Source: Candidatus Avelusimicrobium fimicolum
Lineage (GTDB): Bacteria; Elusimicrobiota; Elusimicrobia; Elusimicrobiales; Elusimicrobiaceae
Direction of reading: 5' to 3'
NCBI GenBank assembly: GCA_900541355.1
Contig: UQJU01000043.1
Location: 1 to 11,887, forward strand
DNA: 11,887 nt
Shown here: piece after piece, positions 1 through 6,787 of the stretch
Numbering within the stretch: the first letter of the stretch is position 1
Layout: each line of letters starts with the position of its first letter
Notes under the pieces: generated by a model
What the model was told of the DNA's origin: nothing
Seen by the model: the letters and a program-made list of their open reading frames with translations, nothing else
The model's database searches: none
Position numbers and translations under genes: made by a program

Positions 1-796
1 CTATTATGTAACGCCGCAGGTGTGGGCCAGCCGCCAGTACCGCGCCAAACAACTGGCCGGGCTGACAAAAAAAATGTTCGTCATTTACCCCTTTGAGCCG
101 GAATTTCACAAACAGTTTGGCGGAAATGCCGTCTTTTTAGGAAATCCGCTCCTGGACTATTTACCGGCCCCGCAGGATAAGAATTTTAATGTAGCCGACC
201 ACAAAAACCACGCTTGGAAACTGGGTATGCTTCCAGGCAGCCGTATGGGTGAAATCAAGCGTTTAACACCTGTTTTTTACCAAACTTTTAAGCAAGTATT
301 AAAGGAATTTCCCAACACACAGGCGTATATGTTCTTATTGCCGGATGCGGACGAAAAAGTATTTTTGGATTTAATCGGCGAAAAACCGCACGAGAATTTT
401 CATTTCGTAAAAGACAACCATTACGCCAAACGTGCGGAAATGGACTTTTTGCTGGCCTGTTCCGGCACAGCCACCTTGGAAAACGCTCTTTTGGGTATTC
501 CGATGGTGGTAGCGTACAAACTCTTTTGGCCGACGTACGAAATTGCCAAACGAGTGATTAAAGTGCCGTACATTTCTCTTGTCAACCTGCTTGCGCGCCG
601 CGCACTGGTAAAGGAACTTATCCAACAGGACGCCAACGCAAAGTCCCTCGCCGCCGAAACAATGGCTATGTTCCAAAATCCGGACAAACTGACCGCCATG
701 CGTGAAGATTTATTAAAACTGCGCGCTTCTTTGGGCGAACCGGGTGTAGCCAAGCGGGCCGCAGCGGAAATTTTAAATGATTTAAAACACGAGTAA
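1..796 (+). CDS. lpxB: Lipid-A-disaccharide synthase LpxB, 3' part (5' end outside window)
   Basis: LpxB is a family GT19 glycosyltransferase at the inner face of the inner membrane. It joins UDP-2,3-diacylglucosamine to lipid X to make lipid A disaccharide. The reading frame is open from base 2 (YYVTPQVWASRQ), so the first ATG inside the window is not the true start. The visible 264 residues match the C-terminal two thirds of a family of about 380 residues, so roughly 115-120 residues are missing upstream. Typical LpxB stretches are seen: PQVWASR at the left edge, VIYPFEPEF, GNPLLD, LLPGSRMGEIKRL (nucleotide-sugar binding region), SGTATLENALLGIPMVVAYK, and KVPYISLVNLL. No frameshift is visible. 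It ends four bases before the rel start, so the two are probably one transcript. It is the main evidence that the host is Gram-negative. Confidence 0.95.
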   Translation, partial: YYVTPQVWASRQYRAKQLAGLTKKMFVIYPFEPEFHKQFGGNAVFLGNPLLDYLPAPQDKNFNVADHKNHAWKLGMLPGSRMGEIKRLTPVFYQTFKQVLKEFPNTQAYMFLLPDADEKVFLDLIGEKPHENFHFVKDNHYAKRAEMDFLLACSGTATLENALLGIPMVVAYKLFWPTYEIAKRVIKVPYISLVNLLARRALVKELIQQDANAKSLAAETMAMFQNPDKLTAMREDLLKLRASLGEPGVAKRAAAEILNDLKHE

Positions 797-800
797 ACCT

Positions 801-2255
801 ATGCAAAACGCTCCCGATTTACCGGCCTTGCTCCGCAAGTTTAAAGAATACAACCCCAATCAGGACACCTCTTTGATTGAAAAGGCCTATCACTTTGCCG
901 AAAAAGCACACGAAAAGCAAAAGCGTGAAAGCGGCGAGCCGTATTTTACGCATTGTTGCCACGTTGCCAATATTCTAATGGATTTTAACCTGGATGCGGA
1001 CACCATTTGCGCCGGGTTACTTCACGATACGGTAGAAGATACTTCCGTAACCTTGGACGACCTGCGCCGGGAATTTAATCCGGAAATTGCCCATATGGTA
1101 CAAGGGGTAACGAAAATCAGCGATTTAAAATTTTCCTCCACCGACGAGGAAACCGTAGAAAATTGGCGCAAAATGCTTATCGCCGTGGCCGAAGATGTGC
1201 GCGTTATTTTAATCAAACTCGCGGACCGCACACACAATATGCGTACGCTTGATTTTATGCCGCCGGACCGCCAACAGTTTAAAGCCTACGAAACCATCTC
1301 GCTCTATGCACCGTTGGCCCAACGGTTGGGTATGTTTACCATTAAAACGGATTTGGAGGACTTGTCCTTTAAATATCTCCACCCGCTGGAATATGCCGAC
1401 ATCAAGGCCCAAGTGGAGGCCCGCACAGCCGACCGGCAAGCCGCATTGGAGGCCTTTAAAAAGCAATTAGAACCCGCCCTAAAAGCCGACAATTTGGACT
1501 TCCGCATTTTGGCCCGCGCTAAAAACTATTACTCCATTTACCGTAAAATGCAAAAACACCATTGCACCTTTGCGGAAATACAAGATTCCCTTGGTGTGCG
1601 CATTATTACAAAAACGTTGCAGGATTGCTACCGTGCCCTGGGACTCGTACACAGCGTATTTAAACCGATTGCGGGTACATTTACCGATTATATTGCTACG
1701 CCAAAAGCCAATATGTACCAAAGCATTCACACCACGGTTTTATCCCCCACCGGCGATATTATTGAACTACAAATCCGCACCGAGGAAATGCACCGCACCT
1801 GCGAATACGGTATCGCGGCGCATTGGCGCTATAAAATGGGCAATGTAAAACCCGACAAAAACTTTGATGAAAAAATTAACTGGATTCGCCGTTGGATTGA
1901 GTGGCAGCAGGACTTAACCGCACCGCGTGAATTTTTGGAAGGTTTTAAAACTGACGTAAATTTACAGCAAATCTTCGTGTTTACACCGCGTGCGGACGTA
2001 AAATCCCTGCCGGAAGGGTCCACCCCCATTGATTTTGCTTACGCGATTCATACCGACATTGGGGACCATTATGTAGGAGCCAAGGTAAACAACCGTATGG
2101 TGCGTATGGACTATGCCTTTAAAACGGGCGACGTGTGCGAAATTATCACGCGCAAAAACGGTGCACCCAAACGCGATTGGTTGGAATTTGCCAAAACCGC
2201 CGGTGCCCGCAGCCACATCAAACGCTACCTGCGCAGCAAAGGAGTAGAACTGTGA
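801..2255 (+). CDS. RelA/SpoT-family (p)ppGpp synthetase/hydrolase, short form (HD-synthetase-TGS)
   Basis: This stringent-response enzyme makes (p)ppGpp from ATP and GDP/GTP and probably also degrades it. The 484 residues read in order as follows. An HD hydrolase domain spans about 25-190, with H51, H75-D76, E79-D80 and the LADRTHNMRT block with D142 and N146 all present. A synthetase domain spans about 230-345, with RAKNYYSIYRKM at 239-250, D262, R267, YQSIHTT at 306-312, catalytic E322 in IELQIRT, and GIAAHWRYK. A TGS domain covers about 388-450. The protein then stops shortly after, where long Rel/SpoT proteins (about 700-750 residues) continue with helical, zinc-finger and ACT domains. 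The stop is clean and I see no continuation in the following bases. The position usually occupied by RXKD (bifunctional) or EXDD (RelA) reads T293-F-T-D296. It lies four bases after lpxB and overlaps the next gene by four. An intact HD site suggests both activities, but this is inferred. Confidence 0.93.
   Translation: MQNAPDLPALLRKFKEYNPNQDTSLIEKAYHFAEKAHEKQKRESGEPYFTHCCHVANILMDFNLDADTICAGLLHDTVEDTSVTLDDLRREFNPEIAHMVQGVTKISDLKFSSTDEETVENWRKMLIAVAEDVRVILIKLADRTHNMRTLDFMPPDRQQFKAYETISLYAPLAQRLGMFTIKTDLEDLSFKYLHPLEYADIKAQVEARTADRQAALEAFKKQLEPALKADNLDFRILARAKNYYSIYRKMQKHHCTFAEIQDSLGVRIITKTLQDCYRALGLVHSVFKPIAGTFTDYIATPKANMYQSIHTTVLSPTGDIIELQIRTEEMHRTCEYGIAAHWRYKMGNVKPDKNFDEKINWIRRWIEWQQDLTAPREFLEGFKTDVNLQQIFVFTPRADVKSLPEGSTPIDFAYAIHTDIGDHYVGAKVNNRMVRMDYAFKTGDVCEIITRKNGAPKRDWLEFAKTAGARSHIKRYLRSKGVEL
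2238..2244 (+). promoter_or_regulatory. Ribosome binding site that fixes a GTG start
   Basis: AAAGGAG lies inside the last codons of the rel gene, seven bases before a GTG at 2252-2254. It is the reason for choosing this GTG over longer starts in the same frame, which would lie deep inside rel. Confidence 0.75.
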
Positions 2256-2575
2256 CCGAAATAAAAACTTGCCCGCATTGCCATAACAAAGCGGACGAAA
2301 CAGACAATTACTGCCGCTTTTGCGGACGCAGTTTAAAGCCGGGGCATAGTTTCTTCTATTCCCACTCCGGGATTATTTTGCTAGCCCTTGTATTGGGGCC
2401 GTTTGCCTTGCCAATGGTGTGGCTGTCCAAAATTATTTCCACTCCCGCCAAATGGATATACACCCTGTTTCTCATACTTTTGGGCGCATATTTAGTGGTG
2501 GCATTTTATCACGCATTTTTGTTGATACAAGACGCCACGCAACTAATGCTGAACGGCGGCTTGCCGGCCTTTTAA
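2252..2575 (+). CDS. Small zinc-ribbon membrane protein, function unknown
   Basis: The product is a 107-residue protein starting at GTG, whose start overlaps the rel stop as GTGA, so it is probably translationally coupled to rel. Residues 7-24 form a zinc-ribbon pattern, C7-x2-C10 followed by C21-x2-C24 and G25, as in the many bacterial proteins that carry a short zinc ribbon ahead of membrane segments. Two hydrophobic segments follow, at about 40-60 and 69-92, predicting two membrane helices with the ribbon probably in the cytoplasm. No enzymatic motif is visible. The frame is open for a further 39 codons upstream, but that part is a shadow of rel. The role is unknown. Coupling to rel suggests a possible link to the stringent-response enzyme, though plain operon co-expression is equally possible. 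Confidence 0.8.
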   Translation: MTEIKTCPHCHNKADETDNYCRFCGRSLKPGHSFFYSHSGIILLALVLGPFALPMVWLSKIISTPAKWIYTLFLILLGAYLVVAFYHAFLLIQDATQLMLNGGLPAF

Positions 2576-2606
2576 TTTTTCCCTCTCTGGTGTGCCTATA
2601 TTTTTG

Positions 2607-2641
2607 TACAATATAGAGTACCCTTTTAATTAAACAAGGAG
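2607..2641 (+). promoter_or_regulatory. Possible promoter (-10 TACAAT) and RBS for the peptide symporter gene
   Basis: TACAAT at 2607-2612 resembles a sigma70 -10 box. No good -35 hexamer is seen 16-18 bases upstream. AAGGAG at 2636-2641 stands six bases before the ATG at 2648 and is a strong RBS. The 72-base gap before the gene holds no other signal that I can support. Confidence 0.4.
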
Positions 2642-2647
2642 AAATAA

Positions 2648-4033
2648 ATGACAGACAACGAAGTAAAGCATAACGTTACCAAACACGGTCAACCGAAAGC
2701 GCTGTATATGCTGTTTATGGTTGAAATGTGGGAACGTTTTAACTATTATGGAATGAGAGCTCTTCTGTCGCTCTTTATGATTAGTACCGTAATTGGATTT
2801 ACCAAAGCAACTTCCAGCAAAATTTACGGTATGTTCACGGCCCTAGTGTATTTAACCCCCGTCTTGGGCGGATACCTGGCGGATCGTTATATCGGCAAAC
2901 GCCACTCTATTACCATTGGTGCTATTTTAATGGCTATGGGTCAATTCACGCTGGCGTCTTATGAACTCATTAACCCGATCCTCGCATTGGGTACGGGTTT
3001 AACGCTGATTATTATCGGAAACGGTTTCTTTAAACCCAACATCTCCACCATCGTGGGTGAACTTTATGAACCCAACGACCCCAGAAGAGACGGCGGTTTT
3101 ACCATTTTCTATATGGGCATTAACGTAGGTGCGTTTTTTGCGCCGTTTATCTGCGGTTTCTTAGGCGAACCTACCGACCCGATGAACGTATTGGAAGCCT
3201 ATAAATGGAAATACGGTTTTATGGCCGCCGGTACGGGTATGTTAATCGGCCTCGTGTGGTATTTGGTTTCCCAAAACAAATACTTGGGCCACATTGGCTT
3301 ACACCCCGTAACTAAAAACGACCAGGACGAAGACCCCGAAGAAAAAGCCAAAGCCGAAGCCGCCAAAAAGCCGCTGACGGATGAAGAATGGGATAAAATC
3401 AAAGCGATTTTCACTTTCGTATTCTTCGCTATTTTCTTCTTTGCGTTCTTTGAACAAGCCGGAACGTCTTTGAACTTCTTTGCCAAAGAAGCCACTAATT
3501 TGACCCCGGTTTTACCGATTATTGGGCAAATTACGCTTAAAGCGTCTTACTTCCAGGCAGTGAACCCCATTTTCGTGGTTCTCTTCGCCCCGTTGTTTGC
3601 CAAACTGTGGCTTAAAATGGGAACGAAAGACCCCTCTATTCCGAGCAAATTCGGTTGGGGCTTGTTCTTGCAAGGTATTGGTTTTGCCGCGGTTGCAATA
3701 GGTGCCGCCTTGTACCAAGCCAACGGCCCGGTCAGCGCAATTTGGCTGATTTTGGTCTATCTGTTCTGCACGATGGGCGAACTGTGCTTGTCCCCGGTAG
3801 GGCTTTCTATGGTTACCAAACTCGCTCCGCTTAAATTTATGTCCCTGTTTATGGGCGTATGGTTGACGGCCAGTTTCTTTGGTAACTTGCTTGCCGGGTG
3901 GTTGGCCAGTTACTATGAATCTTGGAGCCTGACCACGCTGTTCTCCGTTCCGGCCGTTATGTCTATGCTGTTTGGCGTAGTCATGTGGATTATGACGGGC
4001 AAAATCAAAAAGTGGATGCACGGCGTACACTAA
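2648..4033 (+). CDS. POT/PTR2-family peptide:H+ symporter
   Basis: This is an inner-membrane transporter of the major facilitator superfamily that imports di- and tripeptides with protons. The 461 residues are near the usual prokaryotic POT length. Hallmarks seen are the ExxER motif E26-MW-E29-R30 followed by FNYYGMRALL in helix 1, GGYLADRYIGKR at 74-85, the FFKPN motif at 127-131 with the conserved lysine K129, the PTR2 signature region DGGFTIFYMGINVGAF near 148-163, and a late-helix glutamate E378 in GELCLSPVG. About 12-14 hydrophobic segments can be traced, with a charged loop rich in E, K and A at about 222-252 between the two halves. It has its own RBS and a strong terminator, so it is probably a single-gene unit. 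Substrate range cannot be read from sequence. A peptide-fermenting lifestyle would fit. Confidence 0.95.
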   Translation: MTDNEVKHNVTKHGQPKALYMLFMVEMWERFNYYGMRALLSLFMISTVIGFTKATSSKIYGMFTALVYLTPVLGGYLADRYIGKRHSITIGAILMAMGQFTLASYELINPILALGTGLTLIIIGNGFFKPNISTIVGELYEPNDPRRDGGFTIFYMGINVGAFFAPFICGFLGEPTDPMNVLEAYKWKYGFMAAGTGMLIGLVWYLVSQNKYLGHIGLHPVTKNDQDEDPEEKAKAEAAKKPLTDEEWDKIKAIFTFVFFAIFFFAFFEQAGTSLNFFAKEATNLTPVLPIIGQITLKASYFQAVNPIFVVLFAPLFAKLWLKMGTKDPSIPSKFGWGLFLQGIGFAAVAIGAALYQANGPVSAIWLILVYLFCTMGELCLSPVGLSMVTKLAPLKFMSLFMGVWLTASFFGNLLAGWLASYYESWSLTTLFSVPAVMSMLFGVVMWIMTGKIKKWMHGVH

Positions 4034-4052
4034 TCTTTGATTAGATAATGTG

Positions 4053-4082
4053 AAAACCCCGCTCAAACGAGCGGGGTTTTTT
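4053..4082 (+). terminator. Rho-independent terminator of the peptide symporter gene
   Basis: An 8-bp perfect GC-rich stem, CCCCGCTC (4057-4064) with GAGCGGGG (4069-4076), has a 4-base loop and is followed by six T. The A4 before the stem pairs with the first T residues, so the structure could also work on the minus strand. Confidence 0.92.
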
Positions 4083-4088
4083 AGACAT

Positions 4089-4130
4089 AAAAAAGCGGAA
4101 CGCAAAACCCAAACACAGGTTGCGTCCCGC
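4089..4130 (-). terminator. Rho-independent terminator of the gatCA-NUDIX operon
   Basis: Read on the minus strand, GCGGGACGCAA (4130-4120) pairs with TTGCGTTCCGC (4105-4095) at 10 of 11 positions. It is followed by six T (A6 at 4094-4089 on the plus strand). It lies just beyond the stop of the NUDIX gene. The convergent genes therefore each have their own terminator. Confidence 0.8.
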
Positions 4131-4152
4131 CCATTACTAACTAAAACAGCCC

Positions 4153-4596
4153 CTATTCCTCGGTTTCCGGCTCCTCGGAGGGTTCTATGTGCAGACTGGC
4201 CAATAGCATATCCACCAGGCGGATATCGCTCGGATATTGCACCAATTCACGCGCCTTTAAAAGAGACACCCAACGGATTGAAATAATTTCGGACGCATCG
4301 TGCTTGCCAATGCGCCCCAGTTTCTTCATCAAATACCATTGGACCATCTTTTTGACGTAATTTCCCTGAAAAGTAAACGCGTACTTCACCCGAATCATCG
4401 GCCGGACAATAACGGCTTTATAGCCTGTTTCTTCCAATACTTCGCGCAGCGCGGCCTGACGTGGCGTTTCCCCTTGTTCAATGTGTCCTTTGGGAAACGT
4501 CCAAATCTTTTTGCCTTTCATATTTTTGACTTGGACGAGTAAAACCTTGCGCCCGTCCAATATCACGCCGCCGCACGAAAATTCGGAAACAATCAT
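4153..4596 (-). CDS. NUDIX hydrolase, possibly diadenosine tetraphosphatase type
   Basis: The product is a 147-residue cytoplasmic hydrolase of nucleoside diphosphates linked to another group. The complete Nudix box is present: G37-x5-E43-x7-R51-E52-V-L-E55-E56-T-G58-Y, the metal-binding loop-helix-loop. The start (SCGGVIL), the WTFPKGHIEQGE stretch and the length of about 147 resemble bacterial Ap4A hydrolase/MutT-like members. The exact substrate cannot be fixed from the motif. An acidic tail (EPSEEPETEE) ends the protein. The ATG overlaps the gatA stop as ATGA, with AAGG a few bases before it inside gatA, so translation is probably coupled. Being last in a gatCA operon is compatible with clearing Ap4A, a side product of aminoacyl-tRNA synthetases. 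That is an inference only. Confidence 0.9.
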   Translation of the reverse strand: MIVSEFSCGGVILDGRKVLLVQVKNMKGKKIWTFPKGHIEQGETPRQAALREVLEETGYKAVIVRPMIRVKYAFTFQGNYVKKMVQWYLMKKLGRIGKHDASEIISIRWVSLLKARELVQYPSDIRLVDMLLASLHIEPSEEPETEE

Positions 4597-6008
4597 ACGC
4601 CCTTCTCTAAGTTATATGCCGCGTTTAAAATTTTTTCTTCCTGCAAAATCGGCCCGTAAAACTGTACGCCGATAGGCAAACCGTTTTTATCCTTGCCAAA
4701 CGGCACGCTGATACCGGCAAGCCCGCCGATATTGCCCTGGCAGGTATAAAGGTCCGCCAGATACAGGGCCAACGGGTCCTCGTCGTGCGCGCCCAGTTTA
4801 AAGGCCGTCGTGGGCGAGGTGGGCGTCAGCAAAATATCCACCTTTTCAAACGCTTTTTTAAAATCGTCGCGGATGAGTTCGCGCACCTTCATCGCCTTTA
4901 CAAAACACTCCTCGTAACGGCCGGAGGTCAGTGCGTAAGTACCGATAATAATGCGCTTTTTTACTTCCAATCCAAAAGGCTTGCGGGAGCCTTCGTAATA
5001 GGCGTTTAAATCTTGGGCTTGTTTATCGGCGTACCCGTAACGGATACCGTCAAAGCGGCCCAGGTTAGAACTGGCTTCCGCACTGGTGATAATATAGTAA
5101 CACGGAGCCGCATATTTGGCGTGAGGCACTTCCACTTCCACCAGTTCCGCACCCAACTCCTGCAAGCGCTTGGCAGCCGCGTCCACCTTTTCTTTAATAT
5201 CCGCGTTTAAACCGTCCAAAAAACCCTTGGGAAGCCCTACTTTTAGGCCTTTTAAACCGTCCGTAAAAAGTTTTTCATAAGCAGGAACTTCTGCGTCCAA
5301 GGAAGTTGAATCGTGCACATCTTTACCGGCCAACACTTCCAACACGCGCGCAGAATCAGCCACCGTTTGGGCCAGTACACCCACTTGGTCGGCGCTGGAA
5401 GCAAAAGCGATAACACCATAGCGCGAAATACGGCCATAACCGGGCTTAATACCCACCACCCCGCAAAAACCTGCCGGTTGGCGTACGGAGCCGCCCGTAT
5501 CGGTGCCCAAAGCCACGGGAACCATCCCCGCCGCCACAGCCGCCGCACTTCCGCCAGAGGAACCGCCCGGCACGCACTCCAAATTAACCGGATTTTTAAC
5601 CGGACCGTAAACGGAAGTTTGGTTGCTGCTGCCCATTGCAAATTCGTCCATATTGGCACGGCCGATAATTACGGCATCCGCGGCCACTAATTTTTCCACC
5701 ACCGTAGAGGTGTAGGCGGCCACATAATTTTCCAACATTTTGGAACAGCAGGTAGCCTTGTGCCCTTTGTAAAGGATATTATCCTTAATTGCCACCGGCA
5801 CACCGGCCAGCGGCCCCAGTTTTTCACCGCGGGCTTTTTTGGCATCCACGGCTTTGGCTTGGGCCAGGGCATCTGCTTCAAATACTTCTACCAGAGCGTT
5901 AATTTGGGGGTTTAATTCGGCAATTTTTGCCAAAGATTCCCGGGTAATTTCTTCGGCGGTCTTCACGCCTGTTTCAATAGCGTTTACAATTTCCAAAGCG
6001 GTCATCAT
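4593..6008 (-). CDS. gatA: Asp-tRNA(Asn)/Glu-tRNA(Gln) amidotransferase subunit A
   Basis: GatA is the glutaminase subunit of the GatCAB complex, which converts mischarged Glu-tRNA(Gln) and/or Asp-tRNA(Asn) to the amidated forms. The 471 residues are close to the usual length of about 485. The amidase-signature catalytic triad is intact: K75 in VAIKDN, the cis-serine S150 in GGSSGGSA, and nucleophile S174 in GTDTGGSVRQPA. Their spacing (75/150/174) equals that of characterised GatA enzymes. Conserved ANMDEFAMGSS at 118-128 and LTPTSPTTAF near the C-terminus support GatA over other amidases. Two adjacent ATGs (ATGATG) stand at the start, and either could be used. GAAGG lies upstream inside the gatC end. 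It follows gatC by one base and overlaps the NUDIX gene by four. gatB, which binds the tRNA, is not in this window. Confidence 0.97.
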   Translation of the reverse strand: MMTALEIVNAIETGVKTAEEITRESLAKIAELNPQINALVEVFEADALAQAKAVDAKKARGEKLGPLAGVPVAIKDNILYKGHKATCCSKMLENYVAAYTSTVVEKLVAADAVIIGRANMDEFAMGSSNQTSVYGPVKNPVNLECVPGGSSGGSAAAVAAGMVPVALGTDTGGSVRQPAGFCGVVGIKPGYGRISRYGVIAFASSADQVGVLAQTVADSARVLEVLAGKDVHDSTSLDAEVPAYEKLFTDGLKGLKVGLPKGFLDGLNADIKEKVDAAAKRLQELGAELVEVEVPHAKYAAPCYYIITSAEASSNLGRFDGIRYGYADKQAQDLNAYYEGSRKPFGLEVKKRIIIGTYALTSGRYEECFVKAMKVRELIRDDFKKAFEKVDILLTPTSPTTAFKLGAHDEDPLALYLADLYTCQGNIGGLAGISVPFGKDKNGLPIGVQFYGPILQEEKILNAAYNLEKGV

Positions 6009-6009
6009 A

Positions 6010-6291
6010 TTAAAGCACCTTCTTTACTTTCGCGCAGTCATCTTCCAACGCGCCAAATTCTTGGCGCAAAGCAGCGGCGCGGTCCAAGTCGCTGACGGGT
6101 TCGTCACGGCGGATATGCGCCGAGTGGTTTACGTTGGTCAATTTGACCGAGTCCGTATTCACGGCGGAAAGTTCCTTTACCCATTTAAACAGGGCTTCTA
6201 ATTGTTCTTGATAAATAGCGGCTTCTTGTTCGCTTACCTGCATTTTGGCAAGTTTGGCGGCCAAGGCTACATCTTTTTTAGTTATTTCCAT
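6010..6291 (-). CDS. gatC: Asp-tRNA(Asn)/Glu-tRNA(Gln) amidotransferase subunit C
   Basis: GatC is a 93-residue subunit that wraps and stabilises GatA at its contact with GatB. The family pattern is visible: an N-terminal helix (TKKDVALAAKLAKMQVSEQE), then EQLEALFKWVKELSAVNTDSV, then an R-x-D block (HIRRDEPVSD), at the usual length of 90-100. GGGAG lies nine bases before the ATG. It is the first gene of the gatC-gatA-NUDIX operon, and the intergenic region in front of it is shared with the divergent membrane-protein gene. Confidence 0.93.
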   Translation of the reverse strand: MEITKKDVALAAKLAKMQVSEQEAAIYQEQLEALFKWVKELSAVNTDSVKLTNVNHSAHIRRDEPVSDLDRAAALRQEFGALEDDCAKVKKVL

Positions 6292-6375
6292 AAAATAGGG
6301 CTCCCTTTAAAAATATATTTTATATAATAATTTAGCCGTTTGGCTAGGCATTATGCCCGCTTGGCGGCAAGGGGG
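6292..6375. promoter_or_regulatory. Divergent AT-rich promoter region between gatC and the dispanin-like gene
   Basis: This is an AT-rich tract with TATAAT at 6323-6328 on the plus strand and TATAAA (6324-6319) on the minus strand. Good -35 boxes are not visible for either. A short inverted repeat, TAGCC-GTTT-GGCTA (6333-6346), lies just after the plus-strand TATAAT and could be an operator or leader hairpin. AAGGGGG (6369-6375), six bases before the ATG at 6382, is a clear RBS for the plus-strand gene. Confidence 0.4.
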
Positions 6376-6381
6376 AAATTT

Positions 6382-6750
6382 ATGGAAAACCAAACGCAGG
6401 AAAACAAACCCGTCTGCACGCCGGATAAACGCAACGCGGACGACTGCAAATGCAATTTAAATGGCACAAACTGCATTAACAGCCATTTTACGCTTTCGGT
6501 CATTGCGGTAATTATTTCGTGCTTTACGGGCTTTTTTACAATTCCGCTGGCGATTGCCGGGATGATTTTATCCTTGCGCGCGCAGGATTTGGCCCGCACG
6601 AACCTGCCGGATGAAGCCCGGCGCGTGGCTTGGTGGGCGGGGCTCTTTGGGTGGCTGACGGTAGGGATTGCCGTCGTACCGCTTGTACTGGTGTTATTTT
6701 TCGGCGGGACCTTGCTCGCTTTGCTGACGGCCATTTTGGCCTCGGCTTAA
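6382..6750 (+). CDS. Small two-helix membrane protein, dispanin (CD225)-like
   Basis: The product is a 122-residue protein. The ATG at 6382 is chosen for its AAGGGGG six bases upstream. A TTG at 6340 would add 14 residues but has no RBS. The N-terminal 31 residues are hydrophilic with four cysteines (C12, C22, C24, C31), possibly a small metal site or disulfides. Hydrophobic segments follow at about 36-64 and 82-120. The order of helix, short loop with R66-A-x-D69 and D77-E-A-R, then A-W-W at the start of helix two resembles the CD225/dispanin family, in which a GD-x(3)-A loop precedes a helix rich in A, K and W. The match is by eye and moderate. Bacterial members have no fixed function. It is followed 37 bases later by the protease gene, which has its own RBS, so the pair may be one operon. 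Confidence 0.65.
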   Translation: MENQTQENKPVCTPDKRNADDCKCNLNGTNCINSHFTLSVIAVIISCFTGFFTIPLAIAGMILSLRAQDLARTNLPDEARRVAWWAGLFGWLTVGIAVVPLVLVLFFGGTLLALLTAILASA

Positions 6751-6787
6751 TTTACTATACACGCTAACAGACAGGAGACTTTCAAAT

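Noticed and set aside
371..753. Minus-strand open frames inside lpxB
   Set aside because: They lie wholly over a well-supported gene, lack an RBS and show no recognisable domain.
2135..2251. Longer version of the zinc-ribbon protein starting inside rel
   Set aside because: This part is the alternate frame of rel. The RBS at 2238-2244 and the overlap with the rel stop favour the GTG at 2252.
2554..2580. Possible weak terminator at the end of the zinc-ribbon gene (GC-rich hairpin then TTTTAATTTTT)
   Set aside because: The stem is short or needs a bulge and the T tract is broken by the stop codon, so it is not strong enough to call.
3512..4105. A 197-residue minus-strand open frame across the peptide symporter and its terminator
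   Set aside because: It is antisense to an intact POT gene, runs through a terminator hairpin, and its composition (H, R, Q, N rich) is typical of a shadow frame.
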